A DNA stretch of 47,556 nucleotides. Origin: Desulfobacterales bacterium (GTDB taxonomy: Bacteria > Desulfobacterota > Desulfobacteria > Desulfobacterales > JAHDSC01). This document shows, piece after piece, positions 44,701 through 47,556 of this stretch. Position 1 is the stretch's first letter. Each line of letters begins with the position of its first letter. The notes beneath the pieces are model-generated. The model was not told the DNA's origin. It ran no database searches and was given only the letters and a program-made list of their open reading frames with translations. The translations under genes and the position numbers were made by a program. The stretch spans positions 1 to 47,556 of the forward strand of contig JAHDSC010000088.1 in NCBI GenBank assembly GCA_018432925.1. Direction: 5' to 3'.

Positions 44701-44777
44701 ACCGCTTTTGGTGTCAGGTATCCGCAAGGACCTGGACGGTTATAAGTGACCGTTAGGAACGCCAAAGGCGGTTTTTG
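44701..44777 (+). ncRNA. branched RNA structure ending in a terminator
   Basis: The outer stem ACCGCTTTTGGTG (44701-44713) pairs over 13 bp with CGCCAAAGGCGGT (44760-44772) using two G-U pairs. Inside are two hairpins: CAGGT..CC closed by a GCAA tetraloop with GG ACCTG (44715-44734), and ACGGT/ACCGT (44736-44753). TTTTT follows the outer stem. It precedes the ribosome site of the next small gene by about 8 nt, so it could be an attenuator, a small RNA or a leader element. Confidence 0.6.
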
Positions 44778-44794
44778 TTTTTGGAGGTGACGCA

Positions 44795-45004
44795 ATGAAA
44801 ATCTTCAGCAGCAACGGCAAAAACGATCCCAAAACGGAGCCGGTCCTTGAATTTTATCTGCAAGGCGGGTTCATCTGCTATGAATCCCTGTTGAGCCACT
44901 TAAGGCGGACGGAGCGAGCCAGGGGCGATATCGAGTATTTGATTCACAGGAATATCGGCAGCGGCCTTGTTCGCGTGTATGCGCGGCGGGAGGTGACGCA
45001 ATGA
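44795..45004 (+). CDS. small hypothetical protein
   Basis: A 69-residue soluble protein (VLEFYLQGGFICYESLLSHL, then RRTERARGDIEYLIH). TTTGGAGGTGA precedes the ATG. Family unknown. It overlaps the next start (ATGA), first of a run of coupled tiny genes. Confidence 0.55.
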   Translation: MKIFSSNGKNDPKTEPVLEFYLQGGFICYESLLSHLRRTERARGDIEYLIHRNIGSGLVRVYARREVTQ

Positions 45005-45138
45005 ACGAAACCGCCGGATGGATATTTTTTTTGATAAGCGCCATGGGCCTGATGTTTTATGATTGGCAGATCATCAAACTGCTTGAAGAGGTGGACGCCC
45101 TGCGGGAAGATTTACAGAACGGAGGGGGTGCGAAATGA
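45001..45138 (+). CDS. 45-residue single-span membrane protein
   Basis: MNETAGWIFFLISAMGLMF is one hydrophobic span, followed by DWQIIKLLEEVDALREDL, an amphipathic helix. It overlaps both neighbours by 4 nt, and the GAGGTGACGCA leader supports translation. Possibly a small membrane accessory protein (holin- or Rz-like size), but no family is recognisable. Confidence 0.5.
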   Translation: MNETAGWIFFLISAMGLMFYDWQIIKLLEEVDALREDLQNGGGAK

Positions 45139-45359
45139 TTCTATCGTATCAAGACATCTTCGACCGGGTTCCCGGAAGGGTTGAAATCGAAGCGGAGATC
45201 ACGACCGGACATCCGGCCAGCAGTTACGGCCAGCCGGTTGTGGTGCTGGAAGACGGCGGGGCCTTGGATTTTACATCATGGGTTTGCATGAATTACCGGG
45301 TGGAAAAGGCTACCGAGCAGGAAAAAGAAGCATTGAAACGGCTTGGATTGCCGTTTTAA
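45135..45359 (+). CDS. small hypothetical protein
   Basis: A 74-residue beta-rich protein (GRVEIEAEITTGHPASSYGQ, then PVVVLEDGGALDF) with a short helical end. GGAGGGGGT lies before the ATG, which overlaps the previous stop. Family unknown. Confidence 0.55.
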   Translation: MILSYQDIFDRVPGRVEIEAEITTGHPASSYGQPVVVLEDGGALDFTSWVCMNYRVEKATEQEKEALKRLGLPF

Positions 45360-45379
45360 AAATGAAAGGAAGGTGACGT

Positions 45380-45460
45380 ATGAGGCCGGATGACCCGCCA
45401 TTGATGATTCTCTTCGACTTGTTATGGGCGGCTATGGCTTCACCGGAGGCTGAAATTTAA
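45380..45460 (+). CDS. 26-residue open frame with strong ribosome site
   Basis: AAGGAAGGTGA precedes ATG; the product is MRPDDPPLMILFDLLWAAMA plus six residues, hydrophobic in the middle. It continues the GGTGACG-led series of tiny genes. Too short to be sure. Confidence 0.3.
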   Translation: MRPDDPPLMILFDLLWAAMASPEAEI

Positions 45461-45484
45461 ACGATCTAATGTTAAGGCAATGGT

Positions 45485-45524
45485 AAAAGGCCCGTGGCGG
45501 TTTCGGCTGTTACGGGCCTTTTTG
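45485..45524 (+). terminator. rho-independent terminator
   Basis: AAAAGGCCCGT (45485-45495) pairs with ACGGGCCTTTT (45512-45522), an 11-bp stem followed by T's. Confidence 0.85.
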
Positions 45525-45526
45525 TT

Positions 45527-45721
45527 CGCCTTTACCGTGAAACCCATCGGACGTTTGAGGAATACTGCAAGGAGAGGTGGGGAATGAGCCGCATTCATGC
45601 TCATCGGTTGATTGAGGGGGCGAAGGTAACGGAAATGTTACCAATTGGTAACAAACCCGCTACCGAATCCCAAGCCCGCCCCCTGACCAAGCTCCCACCT
45701 ACGGAACAGGTGAATAAATGA
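45527..45721 (+). pseudogene. remnant of a DNA-binding protein gene
   Basis: The frame reads RLYRETHRTFEEYCKERWGM, then SRIHAHRLIEGAKV and ESQARPLTKLPPTEQVNK. This stretch is familiar from larger phage and plasmid proteins, where it is an internal segment. Here the 5' side runs straight into a terminator hairpin (the only start is a GTG inside its left arm) and a stop follows soon after LPPTEQ. Both ends of the gene seem to be lost. Translation is doubtful. Confidence 0.5.
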
Positions 45722-45732
45722 ATAACATTATT

Positions 45733-45803
45733 CTTTACCTTAAGAGTAAAGAAATATATTGACATCATATGTTGATATGTGATTTATTTACCTAAAAGGT
45801 AAA
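45733..45803 (+). promoter_or_regulatory. higBA promoter with two operators
   Basis: CTTTACCTTAAGAGTAAAG (45733-45751) and TTTACCTAAAAGGTAAA (45787-45803) are palindromes sharing the TTTACCT/GTAAA half-sites. Between them lies TTGACA (45759-45764) with a weak -10 about 17-18 bp on. The layout suits autorepression by the HigB-HigA complex. Confidence 0.65.
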
Positions 45804-45828
45804 GATCAAATGGACGGAACCCTATGCT

Positions 45829-46131
45829 ATGGAAGTTCAGTTTCGGACAAGCAAATTAAAAAAGCTATATCAGGATGAACGCGCAGCGAGAAAAGCCTAT
45901 GGTAAGGAAGTTGCGAGGCGTTACATTGAGCGAATCAATATCATCAAAAATACCCGTTATATTGAGGAATTGCAGATTTTACCTGGATTACGATGCCATG
46001 AATTGAAGGGTAACCGCCAAGGGAAATGGTCCATAAAGCTGACCGGTTTTTATCGGCTGATTTTCACCCTAACTGGCGATCGATTAGAAATCGTTTGCAT
46101 TGAGGAGGTGAGCAAACATTATGATGACTAA
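45829..46131 (+). CDS. higB: HigB/RelE-family toxin
   Basis: A 100-residue RelE-superfamily mRNA interferase. QFRTSKLKKLYQDERAAR opens it, ARRYIERINIIKNTRYIEEL follows, and the core ends with PGLRCHELKGNRQGKWSIKL, then GFYRLIF and a C-terminal VCIEEVSKHYD. The toxin precedes its antitoxin, the reverse order typical of hig loci, and overlaps it by 11 nt. Cleavage of ribosome-bound mRNA is the family function. Confidence 0.88.
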   Translation: MEVQFRTSKLKKLYQDERAARKAYGKEVARRYIERINIIKNTRYIEELQILPGLRCHELKGNRQGKWSIKLTGFYRLIFTLTGDRLEIVCIEEVSKHYDD

Positions 46132-47218
46132 CGTAAGAGAGATCCATTCTAATCTGGCCATTCCTCCAGGGGAATACCTGGAGGAGGTGCTTGACGAATT
46201 GGGCATGACCAAGGATGAACTGTCGAGGAGGATGGACCGACCAGCTGCTAAATTGAGTGCGATTTTTAAGGGTGATAAAGCCATCACCTCCGATACGGCA
46301 CTACGGCTGGAAAAAGTCTTAGGGGTTCCAGCTCATATATGGACAGGGCTGGAAGCTGAGTATCGTCTAACTTTAGCCAGACAGGAGGACCTGCTGACAG
46401 AGGAGAGATTGAAAGAGGAAGTGGGTTTGGCTTCAGAGTACCCATATAAAGACCTGGTTGATGCTGGAGAGATTAAGAATTACACCCGAAAGGTGGATAG
46501 GGTTCAGGCCTTACAGGAATTTTTTGGGGTTTGGTCGCTAACACAAGTGCCTCATTTAAAGCGTTACGACGCCACTCGCTGGCGAATTGGAAAATCAAGC
46601 AAAGGTGAGCGAAAGCCAGAAGCGGTAGCAGCTTGGTTGCGAATGGGCGAACGCAGGGCTCAACGGTTGCAATGCGCTTCATTTAATGAGAAACACCTGC
46701 GGGCAACCCTTGGCGAATTGCGAGCGATGACTCTTAGCTCACCCGAGGATTTTTATGAACCACTCCATCAAAAACTTACAGACTGCGGAGTGGCTTTAAT
46801 TATCTGCCCCCATTTTACCAAAACAAAAACGCATGGCGCCACATTCTGGTTGAGCCGCGAAAAGGCGGTGGTGATGATTACGATCAGGGGCAGTTGGGCG
46901 GACATCTTTTGGTTTAGTTTGTTTCATGAGATTGGGCATATCCTTCTTTTTCATAATCGGCAGGGCGTAATTTTAGAAAATGATGGTGAAGACAAACAAG
47001 AGAAGGAGGCCGACGATTTTGCCTCTTCTATACTTCTGCCATTAAAAGAATATAAGCCTTTTGTCCAAGAGGGAATGTTTTATCCCGAAAATATTCAAGG
47101 TTTTGCCAGAAAAATTGAGATAGATCCGGGCATTGTGGTTGGACGTTTGCAGCATGATGGTAAACTGCCTCAGAATTGGGGGAATAAATTGCGTTCTCGC
47201 TATGAGTGGGAGAATTGA
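46121..47218 (+). CDS. higA: HigA antitoxin fused to an ImmA/IrrE metalloprotease domain
   Basis: A 365-residue protein. Residues 12-75 are the HigA helix-turn-helix (IPPGEYLEEVLDELGMTKDE, then LSRRMDRP). From about 215 onward an ImmA/IrrE-type peptidase follows, with the zinc motif HEIGH (269-273) and the downstream acidic ligand in KEADDFA (296-300). AGGAGGTGA precedes the ATG. In this architecture the protease may regulate antitoxin turnover or cleave a phage or host repressor. It may stabilise the element or act in defence against other phages. Confidence 0.88.
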   Translation: MMTNVREIHSNLAIPPGEYLEEVLDELGMTKDELSRRMDRPAAKLSAIFKGDKAITSDTALRLEKVLGVPAHIWTGLEAEYRLTLARQEDLLTEERLKEEVGLASEYPYKDLVDAGEIKNYTRKVDRVQALQEFFGVWSLTQVPHLKRYDATRWRIGKSSKGERKPEAVAAWLRMGERRAQRLQCASFNEKHLRATLGELRAMTLSSPEDFYEPLHQKLTDCGVALIICPHFTKTKTHGATFWLSREKAVVMITIRGSWADIFWFSLFHEIGHILLFHNRQGVILENDGEDKQEKEADDFASSILLPLKEYKPFVQEGMFYPENIQGFARKIEIDPGIVVGRLQHDGKLPQNWGNKLRSRYEWEN

Positions 47219-47227
47219 GGTCACTGC

Positions 47228-47316
47228 GGGTCCTTCCGACACCGGGGCCTTACCTGCGGTGACGACGAGCGCGGGGTTCAGCCGTATTTAATTTTTTAAT
47301 TGCGATGGAAAACCGG
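47228..47316 (+). other. cos-like site 2
   Basis: GGGTCCTTCC (47228-47237), GCGGTGACGACGAGCGCG (47256-47273) and TGGAAAACCGG (47306-47316) repeat the blocks of the site at 37469-37558 with nearly identical spacing, while the bases between have diverged. It lies 10 nt past higA in non-coding DNA. Confidence 0.5.
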
Positions 47317-47382
47317 AATCCCAGGCCGAAAACGAGTTAACCGGGGCCGTATGATTCACGTTTTATGGGGTAAGAAATTAAA

Positions 47383-47403
47383 AGGCATACCTGAGTATAG
47401 GCC
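47383..47403 (+). repeat. element repeat GGCATAC...ATAGGCCG, copy b
   Basis: GGCATACCTGAGTATAGGCCG, 18 of 21 identical to 44037-44057. Just after it, CAGATCGTTCAA matches GAGATCGTTCAA at 40516, which follows a GTATAGGC there too. Confidence 0.5.
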
Positions 47404-47497
47404 GGAAGCAGATCGTTCAATATACGCCAAATGGCTAAGCCGTTTTTGGCCAATAACGGCGAAACAGTTTGAATTTACGAAGATTCGTTGCAGAAAG

Positions 47498-47518
47498 GCG
47501 GGATTGTCCCGCTTTTTT
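47498..47518 (+). terminator. rho-independent terminator at the window edge
   Basis: GCGGGA (47498-47503) pairs with TCCCGC (47507-47512) around a 3-nt loop, followed by TTTTTT. Confidence 0.75.
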
Positions 47519-47556
47519 GCTTTTGGCGGAAAAAATCATCAGGCAGGTAAGAACTG

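Overview
The window looks like a Gram-negative chromosome of the delta-proteobacterial type (Desulfobacterota). The inference rests on an MglA-type GTPase next to PATAN/cyclic-nucleotide and PilZ proteins, a divergent second EF-G, a DsbD with an N-terminal periplasmic domain, and the style of the intergenic DNA. I cannot name a species. Positions 1 to about 30,970 are ordinary chromosome. Position 30,971 to the right edge is an integrated mobile element whose right end lies outside the window.

Chromosome, left to right. The end of a surface-sugar cluster (1-3242) holds a UDP-HexNAc 2-epimerase fragment, a WbuB-like glycosyltransferase, a sugar-nucleotide SDR and a priming phosphoglycosyl transferase. 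Next come DsbD, a Bax-inhibitor-1 membrane protein, xseA-xseB, tlyA and an EF-G paralogue. A minus-strand block from 12.5 to 21.4 kb carries a secreted nuclease, an SPL-like radical SAM protein, a TetR regulator, and a compact run reading mglA, PATAN/cNMP protein, PilZ protein, purC, ParB-like protein. Malate dehydrogenase stands alone on the plus strand with its own promoter and terminator. The series ispF, cysS, uvrB, uvrC (minus) and then fabH follow. A dispersed intergenic repeat of about 80 bp occurs at 3.78, 9.18 and 12.5 kb, with a weaker copy at 28.3 kb.

Mobile element (30,971 to beyond 47,556). Its left edge is the 3' 62 nt of a tRNA-Leu(UAA) gene, without the 5' half, followed by a tyrosine integrase. 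Then come a primase-helicase (TOPRIM plus DUF3987), an XPB-like SF2 helicase, small DNA-binding and hypothetical proteins, a tail assembly chaperone with a textbook -1 frameshift signal (A AAA AAC, 9-nt spacer, stem-loop), a 647-aa tape measure protein, and a Rep-like double winged-helix protein. The Rep-like gene runs into 22-bp iterons and 13-bp AT-rich repeats. A run of tiny overlapping genes, gene remnants and a HigB/HigA-protease toxin-antitoxin pair follow. No terminase, portal, capsid, tail tube, tail tip or lysis gene is visible.

The most interesting observation is that this element looks like a phage satellite rather than a prophage. It has an integrase, two replication modules and two matching lambda-cos-like sites 9.76 kb apart (37,469 and 47,228). 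The only virion-related genes I recognise are the two that set tail length and tail assembly. A satellite that supplies its own tape measure and chaperone, while borrowing everything else from a helper, would be unusual. A decayed prophage, or structural genes lying beyond the right edge, are the main alternatives.
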